From Rheinheimera sp. (GTDB lineage Bacteria; Pseudomonadota; Gammaproteobacteria; Enterobacterales; Alteromonadaceae), in assembly GCF_020217005.1 (NCBI RefSeq), contig NZ_JAIWOI010000191.1, positions 1 to 10,000 of the forward strand: DNA of 10,000 bases, in the 5' to 3' direction. A model generated the notes under the pieces. The model ran no database searches and was not told the origin of the DNA. It worked only from the letters and a program-made list of their open reading frames with translations. Position 1 is the first letter of the stretch. The number at the start of each line of letters is the position of its first letter. The position numbers and the translations under genes were made by a program. Of this stretch, positions 1 to 6,667 are shown piece by piece.

Positions 1-664
1 TTTGCCAGATATACTGGGCTACAACAGCCTGTGAAGACAAATAATTTTGCACGGGTTGGTCTAATCCCGTCAGGATTTTTAATTCAGGTTCCCAGTGTGG
101 GTTAGGTAAAAAGCGTGCATCAAAGACATAATCGGCGTCTTTAGGAATACCATATTTAAAACCAAAGGATTCAAACAGAATAACCAGACGTCCTGTTTTT
201 TGCCCAAGGATACGCTCTCTAAGCTGTTCTGCCAGCTGATGTACGTTTAGCTCTGTGGTATCCAGATACAAATCGGCGCGGCTGGAAATGGGGTCTAGCA
301 GCTGCTGTTCGCGTTGGATTGCTTCATCCAGCGACATAGCCTGATGAGACAGCGGGTGCAAACGGCGGGTTTCGCTGAAGCGTTTAATCAGGCTGGTGTG
401 GTCAGCGTCCAGATAGAGAATGGTCAGGTCGACTTTATGTGGCAGGTAAGACAGGATATCTGTTAATTCATCGGGGTCTTGTGGCAGGTTGCGAACATCA
501 ATACTGACGGCAACACGTTCGTATTGTCCCATAACGGCGTTGGCTAACGTTGGCAACAAATTAACAGGGATGTTATCTACACAATAATAACCAAGGTCTT
601 CCATAACGCGCAGGGCAACAGATTTGCCCGAACCCGATCGACCACTTACGACCAGTAACTTCAT
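1..664 (-). CDS. rapZ: RNase adapter protein RapZ (partial, C-terminus beyond the window)
   Basis: RapZ is an RNA-binding adapter. In enterobacteria it senses glucosamine-6-phosphate and presents the GlmZ sRNA to RNase E, which sets GlmS levels and amino-sugar supply for murein and LPS. I translated 221 codons from the ATG at 664-662. Residues 8-15 (GRSGSGKS) form a Walker A P-loop, and DVRN (56-59) lies in the Walker B-like region. The C-terminal domain begins near residue 160 and contains the family hallmark FESFGFKYG (164-172) and FDARFLPNPHW (181-191). E. coli RapZ has 284 residues, so about 60 are missing beyond position 1. The start overlaps the ptsN stop by 4 nt (ATGA), suggesting translational coupling, and the Shine-Dalgarno is weak. 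The product is certain. Whether GlmZ/GlmY regulation exists in this organism cannot be judged here. Confidence 0.96.
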   Translation of the reverse strand, partial: MKLLVVSGRSGSGKSVALRVMEDLGYYCVDNIPVNLLPTLANAVMGQYERVAVSIDVRNLPQDPDELTDILSYLPHKVDLTILYLDADHTSLIKRFSETRRLHPLSHQAMSLDEAIQREQQLLDPISSRADLYLDTTELNVHQLAEQLRERILGQKTGRLVILFESFGFKYGIPKDADYVFDARFLPNPHWEPELKILTGLDQPVQNYLSSQAVVAQYIWQ

Positions 665-1131
665 TTTGCCGCTACCTGTTCTGCGCCAACCATCAGCAAC
701 TGATACAAATCATGGCTGCTGGCGCTGTGACGGATCTTTTTGGTGAAGTCTTTTTGGCTAAGCATTCGCGCTATGCCGGACAGGGTAGATAAATGCGTCT
801 GGCATTGGTTTTCCGGGATCAGGATGGCGCAAAATATATCCACAGCCTGATTATCAATAGCATCAAACTGTATTGGGTCTTTGCTGACGACAAACACCAG
901 CAAGGGGGTGGTGACATTTTTTAATTTGCCATGAGGTATAGCGATACCACCGCCTATACCTGTAGAACCGAGTTTCTCACGGCTCATCAGTGCTTCAAGT
1001 ATGTTGTACTCTGGAACTTCAGGTAAACGCTGATGCGCCAGTTCAGCTATGTATTCCAGGATGCGTTTTTTACTATTAAAAAGGACCGCACTCTTGGTGC
1101 AGTCCTCCGATAACATTGAGCTCAGGTTCAT
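661..1131 (-). CDS. ptsN: Nitrogen-PTS EIIA component PtsN (EIIA-Ntr)
   Basis: PtsN is the terminal phosphoacceptor of the nitrogen phosphotransferase chain (PtsP, PtsO/NPr, PtsN). It acts by protein contact, for example on potassium transport and sensor kinases, rather than by sugar import. The 156 residues form one PTS EIIA type-2 domain. GSTGIGGGIAIPHGKL (55-70) carries the phosphorylated histidine, H67, and FDAIDNQAVDIF (93-104) is also typical. E. coli PtsN has 163 residues. The start at 1131 aligns LSSML with the LSSVL near the E. coli N-terminus. No good Shine-Dalgarno precedes it, and only 10 nt separate it from the hpf stop, so it probably relies on coupling. A terminator-like hairpin lies inside codons 9-18, described separately. 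Its rpoN-hpf-ptsN-rapZ context is the classical one. Confidence 0.96.
   Translation of the reverse strand: MNLSSMLSEDCTKSAVLFNSKKRILEYIAELAHQRLPEVPEYNILEALMSREKLGSTGIGGGIAIPHGKLKNVTTPLLVFVVSKDPIQFDAIDNQAVDIFCAILIPENQCQTHLSTLSGIARMLSQKDFTKKIRHSASSHDLYQLLMVGAEQVAAK
1078..1105 (-). terminator. Terminator-like hairpin plus U-tract inside the start of ptsN
   Basis: On the minus strand a 9-bp stem (arms GGACTGCAC, 1105-1097, and GTGCGGTCC, 1091-1083) closes a 5-nt CAAGA loop. One pair is a G-U wobble and the rest are Watson-Crick. Five Ts follow directly (1082-1078). This has the shape of an intrinsic terminator, but it lies within coding sequence, in ptsN codons 9-18. An SD-like GGAGGA overlaps its 5' arm. 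It could attenuate transcription when ptsN is poorly translated, or it could be a coincidence of codon use. The structure is seen directly; termination is inferred. Confidence 0.4.
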
Positions 1132-1141
1132 AGTTTCAGAA

Positions 1142-1429
1142 TCAATGACGAGAAATTTTCTCTTTATGTTTAATAACTTGGCGATCCAGTTTGTCGATCA
1201 GCTGGTCTATCGCAGCGTACATATTTTCGTCTTCCGATACAGCGAATACTTCACCTCCGTTGAGGTGTAACTTAGCCTCTGCAATCTGCTTTAATTTTTC
1301 CACGTTCAGCACTACATGTACATTATTAATATGATCAAAATGACGTTCAAGTTTGGAAAATTTGCTATCGACGTACTCTCTCAGTGCTTCAGTGATTTCT
1401 ACATGACGACCAGTTAAGTTGATTTGCAT
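1142..1429 (-). CDS. hpf: Ribosome hibernation promoting factor, short form (HPF)
   Basis: HPF binds the decoding region of the 30S subunit and, with RMF where present, drives stationary-phase 70S dimerisation into inactive 100S particles. The protein starts MQINLTGRHVEIT and is 95 residues, exactly the length of E. coli short HPF. It is a single ribosomal S30AE domain, with basic RHFDHI near residues 29-34 and the conserved acidic segment SEDENMYAAIDQLIDKLDRQ at 65-84. There is no long-form C-terminal dimerisation domain. I chose the ATG at 1429 because a strong Shine-Dalgarno (AAGGAAGAG) lies just upstream and the N-terminus matches the family. A longer in-frame reading to 1576 would run into the rpoN coding region and has no homology. 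The gene sits 25 nt after rpoN and 10 nt before ptsN, the standard order. Confidence 0.96.
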   Translation of the reverse strand: MQINLTGRHVEITEALREYVDSKFSKLERHFDHINNVHVVLNVEKLKQIAEAKLHLNGGEVFAVSEDENMYAAIDQLIDKLDRQVIKHKEKISRH

Positions 1430-1454
1430 AGACTCTTCCTTCTTAATAGAGCTG

Positions 1455-2948
1455 TTAAAGCAAGCTCTTGCGCTGATTAGACGGCGGAATAAACAAGGCT
1501 TCACGATACTTGGCAATGGTACGCCGTGCGACATTAATTCCCTGTTCCGACAGTATTTCTGCCATCCTGCTATCACTTAAAGGTTTGGCAGGATTTTCCG
1601 CCGCCACCAATTTTTTAATAAAGGCGCGGATGGCGGTAGATGAACATTCACCACCGCTCTCTGTACTTACATGACTGGAGAAAAAGAACTTAAGTTCAAA
1701 TATTCCTCTGGGTGTGTGCATATATTTTTGTGTAGTAACACGGGAAATTGTTGATTCATGCATCCCCACCATCTCAGCAACGTCGTTTAATACCATGGGT
1801 TTCATGGCTTCTTCGCCGTGCTCAAAAAAGGCCTGTTGTTGTTGCACTATACAATTAGCGACTTTTAATAAAGTTTCGTTCCGGCTTTCCAGGCTTTTTA
1901 AAAACCACTTGGCTTCCTGCAGGTGGGAGCGGATAAACTGACCGTCAGAAGCGTTACGGGCGTTGCGTGACATGGCGGCGTATTGTTCGTTAATTCTGAT
2001 CTTTGGCATTGCATCAGGATTTAACTCGACCATCCAACGTCCTTTGATTTTCGCCACCGACACATCAGGGATCACATACGACTGTTCTTGTCGAATCACA
2101 TCTGCACCAGGCCGCGGATTCAAACTGTGGATCAATCGCATCACTTCTTTTAAATCGTCTTCTTTGAGTTTAGTCACACGCATCAGAGAACGGAAATCTC
2201 TGTTGGCTAAAAAGTCAGTATATTCTTTAATAATATGCCGGGTTTCCGCCAGGTAAGGGGTTTTTGGATCAAACTGTCGCAGCTGTACCAATAAACACTC
2301 CTGAATGCTGCGGGCACCGACACCTACAGGGTCAAATAACTGGATGCGTTTGATCACCGCTTCAACTTCATCAGCTTCCACATCGGGCATGCCAAGGGAT
2401 TCAAGAATTTCTTCGGTATCTATCGTCAGTAAACCATTTTCGTCTATAGCTTCGATAATAATTTCAGCTATAGCGCGGTCAGTGTCAGAAAAGGGTGTTA
2501 GCTGCATTTGCCAACGTAAATAGTCTTGTAGTGTTTCGCTGGTTTCGCCCTGAAATACAGTGTCTTCATCGCCATTAAAATTATTGGCACCTGCTACAGG
2601 AGCTGCGCTGACCAGGTCATCCCAGTGACTGTCGAGCGGCAAGTCTTCTTTGATATTTTGTTCGGACATCGCTTCGCTGCTGTCCTTGACTTCAGGTTCG
2701 TAATGCTCATCATGGCTGCTGTCGTAGTCAGGCGCGTCAAATTCGGCACTGTGGTTCAGCTCTTTGGAAGAAGGCTCCTGAAATGCGGCATAGTCATCTT
2801 CAGCTTCCAGCAGAGGATTGGCATCCAGTGCTTCCTGAATTTCCTGTTGCAGTTCAATAGTAGACAGTTGCAGCAGTTTAATTGCTTGCTGCAATTGAGG
2901 TGTCATTGTGAGCTGCTGACCAAGACGAAGTTGCAGAGACGGTTTCAT
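1455..2948 (-). CDS. rpoN: RNA polymerase sigma-54 factor RpoN
   Basis: RpoN directs RNA polymerase to -24/-12 promoters that need AAA+ activators. At 497 residues it shows the full family layout. Region I (about 1-48) is glutamine-rich and begins [21 protein letters not shown]. An acidic linker spans about 49-125, and core-binding region III runs from about 130 to 310. The helix-turn-helix lies near 387-424 ([19 protein letters not shown]). The invariant RpoN box [10 protein letters not shown], which contacts the -24 element, is at 474-483. I chose the ATG at 2948 because it aligns with the E. coli N-terminus and has GGAG plus AAGAAG upstream. An in-frame TTG at 2972 would add eight unconserved residues. 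E. coli RpoN has 477 residues, and I assume, without alignment, that the extra length is mainly in the linker. The gene lies 47 nt downstream of lptB. Confidence 0.97.
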   Translation of the reverse strand: MKPSLQLRLGQQLTMTPQLQQAIKLLQLSTIELQQEIQEALDANPLLEAEDDYAAFQEPSSKELNHSAEFDAPDYDSSHDEHYEPEVKDSSEAMSEQNIKEDLPLDSHWDDLVSAAPVAGANNFNGDEDTVFQGETSETLQDYLRWQMQLTPFSDTDRAIAEIIIEAIDENGLLTIDTEEILESLGMPDVEADEVEAVIKRIQLFDPVGVGARSIQECLLVQLRQFDPKTPYLAETRHIIKEYTDFLANRDFRSLMRVTKLKEDDLKEVMRLIHSLNPRPGADVIRQEQSYVIPDVSVAKIKGRWMVELNPDAMPKIRINEQYAAMSRNARNASDGQFIRSHLQEAKWFLKSLESRNETLLKVANCIVQQQQAFFEHGEEAMKPMVLNDVAEMVGMHESTISRVTTQKYMHTPRGIFELKFFFSSHVSTESGGECSSTAIRAFIKKLVAAENPAKPLSDSRMAEILSEQGINVARRTIAKYREALFIPPSNQRKSLL

Positions 2949-2966
2949 GTACTTCTTATTTTCTCC

Positions 2967-2991
2967 AAACAACCCTATTCGGATGTTGTTT
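2967..2991 (-). promoter_or_regulatory. Inverted repeat in the lptB-rpoN gap, next to the rpoN ribosome binding site
   Basis: The minus strand reads AAACAAC (2991-2985), an AT bulge, CC, a GAATA loop, GG, then GTTGTTT (2973-2967). This gives a 7+2 bp stem. Its 3' arm ends directly beside the GGAG that precedes the rpoN start, so folding could modulate initiation. The stem is AT-rich and lacks a following U-tract, so I do not call it a terminator. The function is inferred. Confidence 0.3.
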
Positions 2992-2995
2992 TAAA

Positions 2996-3718
2996 CTATA
3001 ACCTGAATTGCTCACCCAGATAGACATCCCGGACTTGTTGATTCGCTAATACTTCAGCCGGTGTACCTGCAGCAATCAGTTCTCCATGACTTACAATATA
3101 GGCAATTTCACAGACATCAAGCGTTTCACGTACATTGTGGTCTGTGATCAGCACGCCTATTCCTCTTAGACAGAGATGCTGAATAATTTTTTTTATATCT
3201 AACACTGAAATAGGATCAACACCAGCAAAAGGTTCATCCAGCAGGATAAAGGCTGGATCTGCAGCTAAAGCCCTGGCTATTTCTACCCTTCGTCTTTCAC
3301 CACCGGATAAACTCATACCCAGGCTATTGCGGATATGGCCAATGTGGAATTCATCCAGCAAGGCATCGGCTTTTTCTTCACGCTGCTCTTCGGTTAAATC
3401 TTTGCGGTGCTGCAGAATCGCCAGCAGATTGTCATACACAGTCAGCTTGCGGAATATTGAGCTTTCCTGGGGCAAGTAACCAATGCCACTGCGGGCGCGG
3501 GCATGAATGGGATCAAAAGTGATGTCTTTGTCATCTAATGTGATTTGACCTTTATCGGATGGCACCAGACCAACAATCATATAAAAAGTCGTAGTTTTTC
3601 CTGCGCCGTTTGGCCCAAGTAAGCCTACGATCTGCCCGGCATTTACTTCAAGACTGACGTCCTTCACCACCTGACGGCCTTTATAACTTTTAGCCAGATG
3701 GGCCGCGACTAACTTCAT
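2996..3718 (-). CDS. lptB: LPS export ABC transporter ATP-binding protein LptB
   Basis: LptB is the cytoplasmic ATPase dimer of the LptB2FG complex, which extracts LPS from the inner membrane and pushes it along the LptC-LptA bridge. The 240 residues match the E. coli length of 241. Seen in order are Walker A GPNGAGKT (35-42), Q-loop Q84 in [10 protein letters not shown], signature LSGGE (137-141), Walker B FILLDE (157-162) with catalytic E162, D-loop AGVDP (165-169) and H-loop H194. All catalytic residues are intact. The ATG overlaps the lptA stop by 1 nt (TAATG) and has a strong AAGGAAAAGA ribosome binding site. The lptF and lptG permease genes are not in this window, as is usual for this locus. 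Confidence 0.98.
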   Translation of the reverse strand: MKLVAAHLAKSYKGRQVVKDVSLEVNAGQIVGLLGPNGAGKTTTFYMIVGLVPSDKGQITLDDKDITFDPIHARARSGIGYLPQESSIFRKLTVYDNLLAILQHRKDLTEEQREEKADALLDEFHIGHIRNSLGMSLSGGERRRVEIARALAADPAFILLDEPFAGVDPISVLDIKKIIQHLCLRGIGVLITDHNVRETLDVCEIAYIVSHGELIAAGTPAEVLANQQVRDVYLGEQFRL

Positions 3719-4212
3719 TATTCTTTTCCTTCCGGGCTGAACACAGTAGTGACTCTTTCGGTTTTTTTACCGTCAGACTCTGCTTGCAGCTCTTGCTTCT
3801 CAAGGTTGTACTTGATGACAGCACCTTGCACCATACTGCCATTCTGGCTCAGTTCAGCATCGCCTGTCAGTACCAAAGTACCTTTGTCGACGTCATAGCG
3901 GATTTCGTTGGCACTGGCTTTAATTGGTTTATCGCCATCGAGCATTTGAGAATACTTAGCTGGTAAGCCGGACGCGATAAAGACTTCTTTACCTTTACCT
4001 GCGCTGGCTATCACTTCGAGTTTGTCAGCCTCAATCAGCAGGCTGCCCTGGTTGACTTTTACATTGTCAACAAAGGTCATGACTTTGTCTTTTATTGAAC
4101 CAAACTGACGGTCCGAGTCCACCTGAATTTCTTTTTTGAAATCATCCGGGCCTGCCAGACAAAATCCGCTGAATACCAGAGCGATACTTAGTAAAATAAT
4201 GTTACTTTTCAT
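3718..4212 (-). CDS. lptA: LPS transport periplasmic bridge protein LptA
   Basis: LptA forms the periplasmic beta-jellyroll bridge that passes LPS from LptC to LptD at the outer membrane. Residues 1-20 are a signal peptide (basic K2, hydrophobic 4-14, likely cleavage after CLA at 20). C18 is not in a good lipobox, so I predict a soluble protein. The mature part is an OstA/LptA-like domain. [20 protein letters not shown] (40-59) and [20 protein letters not shown] (100-119) show the typical repeating beta pattern. At 164 residues it is shorter than E. coli LptA (185), mostly at the C-terminus. The start overlaps lptC by 11 nt and lacks an obvious Shine-Dalgarno, so translation is probably coupled to lptC. 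Confidence 0.94.
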   Translation of the reverse strand: MKSNIILLSIALVFSGFCLAGPDDFKKEIQVDSDRQFGSIKDKVMTFVDNVKVNQGSLLIEADKLEVIASAGKGKEVFIASGLPAKYSQMLDGDKPIKASANEIRYDVDKGTLVLTGDAELSQNGSMVQGAVIKYNLEKQELQAESDGKKTERVTTVFSPEGKE

Positions 4213-4756
4213 TGTAATAAACCGTTTTTGTGTGCTTTTTCAGCTCTATGTTCTGTGCATTCAAATCGGCCAGCATGCCAAGTCCCGAGATCTGAAAACC
4301 CAGTCCAAAAATCCGCACCTGTTCGTTTGACTGCAGCATATTGCTGTTAAACAGCAACTCCACTGCATTAGTTTCTATTCGGGTAAATAGGGGATCTGCA
4401 GACATATTGCGCAACTCCACCCGGTGTTCAAGAATGAGCTTGTCGTCAGGATAAAGCACAGCTTGCTCGCTTGTCACTTGCCATAATGGCACTTTTTCCT
4501 GATAAATGGTGTAGATAGGGAAATCAAACTGCAAAAAACCAAAGCGCTCGAAGTGTTCCATACGCTGCGCCCGGATCAGATCGGACAGATGACCCTCTTG
4601 ATCGTAGATCATTCGGGTCAGATCCTGAGCGACATAATCGGGTTGATTATCCTGATTTCCGGGAACGCCACTTTGCTCCTGATCCAGCAGTTGCCAGCTA
4701 TAAAAACCAGCAGCGGCTGCAACTATCAGTAATAACCAAAGAAATTGACGGATCAT
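4202..4756 (-). CDS. lptC: LPS export bitopic inner-membrane protein LptC
   Basis: LptC is anchored to LptB2FG by one transmembrane helix, and its periplasmic jellyroll receives LPS and hands it to LptA. Of 184 residues, about 4-22 are a single hydrophobic helix with no cleavage site. The rest is periplasmic: PDYVAQDLT (39-47) is typical of the family, and the C-terminal beta repeats include the glycine-rich IFGLGFQISGLGM. E. coli LptC has 191 residues. The ATG overlaps the kdsC stop by 4 nt (ATGA) and has a good AGGAAG ribosome binding site. LptC sequences are poorly conserved, so the call rests on fold-like pattern, length and position between kdsC and lptA. Confidence 0.93.
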   Translation of the reverse strand: MIRQFLWLLLIVAAAAGFYSWQLLDQEQSGVPGNQDNQPDYVAQDLTRMIYDQEGHLSDLIRAQRMEHFERFGFLQFDFPIYTIYQEKVPLWQVTSEQAVLYPDDKLILEHRVELRNMSADPLFTRIETNAVELLFNSNMLQSNEQVRIFGLGFQISGLGMLADLNAQNIELKKHTKTVYYNEK

Positions 4757-5310
4757 ATGCTGCTTCCTGAAAAATCTGCAAACTTACCCTGACTGGTCAG
4801 CAGCAAATCACAAAGTTCACGTACTGCCCCAAAACCACCTGGTAAGGTACAGCGGTAATCAGCATGCAAACTCAAATACGGATGCGCATCCTGCACCGCA
4901 ACACTTAAGCCACAGTGTTGCATCACAGCCCAGTCGGCCAAATCATCACCTATAAAAGCAATTTGTGAGGCTTCGAGTGTAAGTTTTTGCTGGAGTTCAG
5001 CAAAAGCAGCCAGTTTATTTTCCTGACCCTGATAGATATAAGGCACTGTTAAAGAGGTCATGCGTTGCTGCACTATGGTTGAATTGCGACCAGTAATCAC
5101 TGCCACTTCAATGCCGGCATGGCGCAAGGCTTTGATTCCATAGCCGTCACGGGTATGAAAGGCCTTGAGCTCTTCACCCTGGTTGCCAAGATAAATACGA
5201 CCATCAGAAAACACGCCGTCGACATCACAAATCAACAAACGAATATGCCTGGCTTTATGTTCCAGCTCCGGACTGATCGCCTGATACATTTGCGTAAATA
5301 AAGCTGACAT
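4753..5310 (-). CDS. kdsC: 3-deoxy-D-manno-octulosonate 8-phosphate phosphatase KdsC
   Basis: KdsC hydrolyses Kdo-8-phosphate to Kdo and phosphate in the cytoplasm, ahead of CMP-Kdo formation for lipid A-core assembly. It is a capless (C0) HAD phosphatase that forms tetramers. Visible motifs are motif I DVDGVFSDG (29-37), with nucleophile D29 and acid/base D31, motif II ITGRNS (72-77), motif III lysine K99, and motif IV GDDLADW (121-127) for Mg2+ binding. GGFGAVRE (158-165) forms the conserved C-terminal tail that completes the neighbouring active site. The length of 185 residues is close to the 188 of E. coli. The ATG overlaps the kdsD stop by 1 nt (TGATG), with GGAG upstream. Confidence 0.97.
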   Translation of the reverse strand: MSALFTQMYQAISPELEHKARHIRLLICDVDGVFSDGRIYLGNQGEELKAFHTRDGYGIKALRHAGIEVAVITGRNSTIVQQRMTSLTVPYIYQGQENKLAAFAELQQKLTLEASQIAFIGDDLADWAVMQHCGLSVAVQDAHPYLSLHADYRCTLPGGFGAVRELCDLLLTSQGKFADFSGSSI

Positions 5311-6278
5311 CAGAGCACTCCGGCTTTTAGCAAGTCATGCATATTCAGAGCCCCCACTGGCACCTGTTGTTCGTTGACCACTATTAGACCATTAATTTTG
5401 CGTTGCTCCATAATTTGCAATGCTTCTGCTGCCAGCATAGCAGGTTTAGCTGTAATGCAGTTTCTGGTCATCAGGCTGGCGATAGTCGCTGTATGCAAGT
5501 CAACCTGCTGATCCAGCACCCGACGTAAATCGCCATCGGTGAATAAACCGGCCAATTTGCCGTTATCATCGACTACGGCCGTCATGCCCAGACCCTTGCG
5601 GGATATTTCCAATAAGGCTTCTTTCAGGCTAACCTGCTGATGCACCAGTGGCAAGGCTTCACCCGAATGCATGACATCTTCGAGCCGCAACAGCAAGCGG
5701 CGGCCTAAGCTACCACCCGGATGAGACAAGGCAAAATCATCAGCGGAAAATCCGCGCACGTCTAAAAGAGCAACAGCTATTGCATCACCCATAGCTAAAG
5801 TGGCCGTAGTGCTGGCGGTCGGAGCTAATCCTAAAGGACAGGCTTCCTGTTCAACCCGCACACAAAGATGCACGTCTGACAAAGTGGCTAAGGTCGATTC
5901 AGGGCGTCCAGTCATGCCGATCATTTTGATACCACGACGCTTCAGCACTGGAACTATCGTCAGGACTTCAGCAGTTTCACCCGAATTGGAGATCGCCAGC
6001 ACTATATCGTCCTGAGTAATCATCCCCAAATCACCATGACTGGCCTCTGCCGGATGGACAAAAAAAGCCGGTGTCCCTGTGGAGGCTAGAGTAGCTGCAA
6101 TTTTATGTGCAATATGGCCCGACTTTCCCATGCCAATCACTATTACTCTGCCTTTGCAGTCAAACATCATTTGACAAGCCAGATTGAAACTTTCGTCTAT
6201 ATAAGCTGCAAGTTGGGTTACTGCGGCTGCTTCGATCTGCAGTACCCGCAGAGCCTGAGGGCGAAAGTCCAGAGTCAT
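5310..6278 (-). CDS. kdsD: D-arabinose 5-phosphate isomerase KdsD
   Basis: KdsD interconverts D-ribulose-5-phosphate and D-arabinose-5-phosphate, the entry step to Kdo. The 322 residues comprise an SIS sugar-isomerase domain (about 40-175) followed by two CBS domains (about 204-258 and 270-320). K52 in GMGKSGH, E104 in SNSGETAEV, E145 in EACPLG and H186 in SHPGGSLGRR all sit exactly 7 positions before the E. coli catalytic residues K59, E111, E152 and H193 recalled from the literature, so the active site is intact. E. coli KdsD has 328 residues. The ATG has a GGGGA ribosome binding site 7 nt away. It is the first gene of the leftward block, and the usual upstream yrbG is missing. Confidence 0.97.
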   Translation of the reverse strand: MTLDFRPQALRVLQIEAAAVTQLAAYIDESFNLACQMMFDCKGRVIVIGMGKSGHIAHKIAATLASTGTPAFFVHPAEASHGDLGMITQDDIVLAISNSGETAEVLTIVPVLKRRGIKMIGMTGRPESTLATLSDVHLCVRVEQEACPLGLAPTASTTATLAMGDAIAVALLDVRGFSADDFALSHPGGSLGRRLLLRLEDVMHSGEALPLVHQQVSLKEALLEISRKGLGMTAVVDDNGKLAGLFTDGDLRRVLDQQVDLHTATIASLMTRNCITAKPAMLAAEALQIMEQRKINGLIVVNEQQVPVGALNMHDLLKAGVL

Positions 6279-6338
6279 GAAAAAATCCCCATTTAATAGT
6301 TCTGGTCAGCTTTTTAGTTTTTGCTGTCTGGCGGAAAG

Positions 6339-6372
6339 GATCTGGTAAGAAATACTGTCAGATCATCCAGAT
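6339..6372. repeat. Overlapping inverted repeats upstream of kdsD (possible operator)
   Basis: GATCTG (6339-6344) is the exact inverse of CAGATC (6359-6364), and the overlapping ATCTGG (6340-6345) is the exact inverse of CCAGAT (6367-6372). One left arm thus has two possible right arms in tandem. The site lies between the candidate kdsD promoter and its start codon. It could be an operator or a leader structure, but no known binding motif is recognised. Confidence 0.25.
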
Positions 6373-6434
6373 AGCGAAAACGTTAAGCTTTGATTCATTT
6401 TCAGCGCGGCACACTTTGCGGCCATGCACAGAGG

Positions 6435-6463
6435 CCGATATTTTCGTGCTTATCAGGTGTAAA
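6435..6463 (-). promoter_or_regulatory. Candidate sigma-70 promoter for kdsD and the downstream LPS genes
   Basis: On the minus strand TTTACA (6463-6458, 5 of 6 matches to TTGACA) is 17 nt from TATCGG (6440-6435, 3 of 6 matches to TATAAT). Transcription would start near 6428, giving a leader of about 150 nt before kdsD. The -35 is good and the -10 poor, so this is a weak prediction. No convincing sigma-E element was found in this gap. Confidence 0.25.
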
Positions 6464-6501
6464 TGCAAAAGATTACGCAAAACAAACGAATTATTCTGTT
6501 T

Positions 6502-6531
6502 TTGCAATCAGTTGTTACTATTTTTTATAAG
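6502..6531 (+). promoter_or_regulatory. Candidate sigma-70 promoter for the mla operon
   Basis: TTGCAA (6502-6507, 4 of 6) and TATAAG (6526-6531, 5 of 6) are 18 nt apart, with an A/T-rich stretch upstream (6461-6500) that could act as an UP element. Transcription would begin near 6538, leaving a leader of about 130 nt. TACAAT at 6553-6558 is an equally good -10 but lacks a well-spaced -35. Confidence 0.35.
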
Positions 6532-6547
6532 GTTGTTGCGACGAAAA

Positions 6548-6608
6548 ACCTATACAATGGCAGGCCTTTATCCGAGCGCCTGGCTTGAAGTCGCTGTGGT
6601 GCATAGGT
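6548..6608 (+). promoter_or_regulatory. Potential nested stem structure in the mlaF leader
   Basis: ACCTAT (6548-6553) can pair exactly with ATAGGT (6603-6608), enclosing an inner stem CAGGC (6561-6565) with GCCTG (6578-6582). A further small hairpin, TAGCG-ATGG-CGCTA, lies at 6629-6642, about 25 nt before the GTG start. There is no U-tract, so it is not a terminator. The pairings are short and could be chance. Confidence 0.2.
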
Positions 6609-6667
6609 ATATTGCGCGCCTTCAAATTTAGCGATGGCGCTACTCTCTGTTAGAAATGAGGATCAAC

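Larger units (their letters stand above)
6279..6667. promoter_or_regulatory. Divergent intergenic region between kdsD and mlaF
   Basis: This is the only long non-coding stretch in the window (389 bp to the mlaF GTG, 377 bp to the upstream ATG). It must hold the promoters for both the kdsD-lpt block and the mla block. It is AT-rich around 6461-6530. I see candidate sigma-70 elements on both strands and several dyads, listed separately. A 71-codon TTG-start reading frame at 6416-6631 has no recognisable product or ribosome binding site, so I do not call it a gene. No riboswitch or tRNA is apparent. Confidence 0.75.

Noticed and set aside
1150..1162. Palindrome GAGAAATTTTCTC at the end of hpf
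   Set aside because: It has a single central base, so no stable loop, and it encodes conserved Lys/Ile/Ser codons of HPF.
1441..1480. Terminator between rpoN and hpf
   Set aside because: Only a 4-bp GCAA/TTGC stem is present, with three Ts. This is too weak to call.
1430..1576. N-terminal extension of hpf into rpoN
   Set aside because: The extra residues are the rpoN 3' end in another frame. The 95-residue form has a strong ribosome binding site and matches family length.
2625..3023. A 132-codon plus-strand frame antisense to the start of rpoN
   Set aside because: It mirrors the strongly conserved rpoN N-terminus on the other strand, and its hydrophobic composition follows from reversing acidic and glutamine-rich codons.
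4790..4830. Possible sigma-E -35 element (GAACTT) inside kdsC, ahead of lptCAB
   Set aside because: In E. coli lptAB has a sigma-E promoter nearby, so I looked, but no TCTGA or TCAAA lies at the required 16-17 nt spacing.
6374..6387. PurR-like element (GCGAAAACGTTAAGC region)
   Set aside because: Only the left half and centre resemble the operator. The right half does not match, and there is no functional reason for purine control here.
6416..6631. A 71-codon plus-strand reading frame in the kdsD-mlaF gap
   Set aside because: It begins with TTG, has no ribosome binding site, overlaps the predicted promoters, and its translation resembles no known family.
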